DNA from: Bacteroidales bacterium
Lineage (GTDB): Bacteria > Bacteroidota > Bacteroidia > Bacteroidales > GCA-2711565
DNA length: 7,592 nucleotides
Direction: 5' to 3'
Assembly: GCA_029931995.1 (NCBI GenBank)
Contig: JAOZQX010000056.1
Coordinates: forward strand, 1 to 7,592
The translations under genes and the position numbers were made by a program. Each line of letters starts with the position of its first letter. Positions within the stretch are counted from its first letter, which is position 1. Shown here one piece after another: positions 7,100 through 7,592 of this stretch. Below the pieces are notes generated by a model. It was not told the origin of the DNA, searched no databases, and saw only the letters and a program-made list of their open reading frames with translations.

Positions 7100-7592
7100 T
7101 ATTCAATAATAGCTTTTACAGCCTGGTAGCCAATAGCCTCAAATAAGCCTTCCATTGTTTTGGTTATTTCTTTATCGTGACTCATAGTAGCACCACTGAC
7201 CCAGAAAAATTTATAATCTTTATCCATAGCTCCAACCGTAGTAGCCATCACACAACCGGCTGCACTTAATCCACAAAGGAATAAAGTATTGCAATCCATT
7301 TCCTTTAAAATTTTATCCAAGTCGGTTTTATTAAAGGCATTGCCATAGTGCTTAGTAATTTTTGTAGCATCTTCAGGAACTTTTATTTTTTCAATAAACT
7401 GAAATTCTTCAGAATCAGGTTCAGGTCCCCATTTTAAATCCTGGTGATATACATAAATAATCGGTAATTCATTTTGAGTAAAAAGCTCAACATAGCCATT
7501 AATTAATCGAATGGGTCGATCAATGGCATCCTGATCCATCATATCGATATAGGCATTCTGCACATCAATCACCAAAAGGGCGGGTTTTATCG
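7099..7592 (-). CDS. Isochorismatase-family cysteine hydrolase (N-terminus outside window)
   Basis: The frame is open through the right edge. Its visible start IKPALLVIDVQN matches the usual KPALLVIDVQNDF opening of this family, so only a residue or a few are missing. A TTG at 7575 is an internal Leu codon, not the start. In the 163 visible residues the catalytic triad of cysteine hydrolases can be seen: Asp9 (VIDVQ), Lys80 (ITKHYGNAF) and Cys113 in LCGLSAAGCVMATT, the last preceded by the usual cis-peptide region. The fold is the Rossmann-like isochorismatase/nicotinamidase type. Relatives hydrolyse nicotinamide, isochorismate, N-carbamoylsarcosine or ureidoacrylate, and the substrate here cannot be assigned. 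The metal-binding histidines of true nicotinamidases (DxHxxxH) are not seen, which argues against nicotinamidase. No signal peptide is visible, so it is probably cytoplasmic. It converges on the peptidase gene across the palindromic repeat. Confidence 0.88.
   Translation of the reverse strand, partial: IKPALLVIDVQNAYIDMMDQDAIDRPIRLINGYVELFTQNELPIIYVYHQDLKWGPEPDSEEFQFIEKIKVPEDATKITKHYGNAFNKTDLDKILKEMDCNTLFLCGLSAAGCVMATTVGAMDKDYKFFWVSGATMSHDKEITKTMEGLFEAIGYQAVKAIIE

Overview
The window is AT-rich DNA that looks like an environmental or marine member of the Bacteroidota. The indications are an FtsX/MacB-type permease beginning MWKNYF, a response regulator with the GAFTDA variant and a family-typical loop after its phospho-Asp, a short lipoprotein signal ending LISC, no clear Shine-Dalgarno sequences, and at least one upstream region resembling the TTG / TAnnTTTG promoter of this phylum. 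No species can be named from the sequence.

Layout, left to right. (1) The 3' end of an unrecognised beta-rich protein (+), ending 1 bp from the oppositely oriented gene. (2) A two-gene minus-strand operon: a sigma-54-dependent NtrC-type response regulator, then a NtrY/NtrB-like membrane histidine kinase overlapping it by 11 nt. (3) A short divergent control region (about 2986-3143) with several TTACA/TGTAA half-sites and one GG-N10-GC sigma-54-type promoter facing right. (4) A complete 794-residue FtsX-like ABC permease (+). (5) A complete secreted M28 metallopeptidase lipoprotein (+) with its own probable promoter. (6) A 99-bp AT-rich inverted-repeat element that fills the gap between two convergent genes. 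(7) A cysteine hydrolase of the isochorismatase family (-), cut at its N-terminus by the window edge.

How the genes work together (inference). The kinase has almost no periplasmic part, so it should sense something in the membrane or cytoplasm. It would phosphorylate Asp55 of the regulator, which would bind the TTACA/TGTAA sites and drive sigma-54 transcription of the divergent permease. The predicted transcription start lies about 20 nt before the ATG at 3144, and this decides the permease start. No ATP-binding subunit lies in the window. The peptidase and hydrolase appear to be independent transcription units.

The gene content is of known families. The best second-look items are the compact sigma-54 control region and the palindromic intergenic element. 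I did not find a clearly novel multi-gene system.
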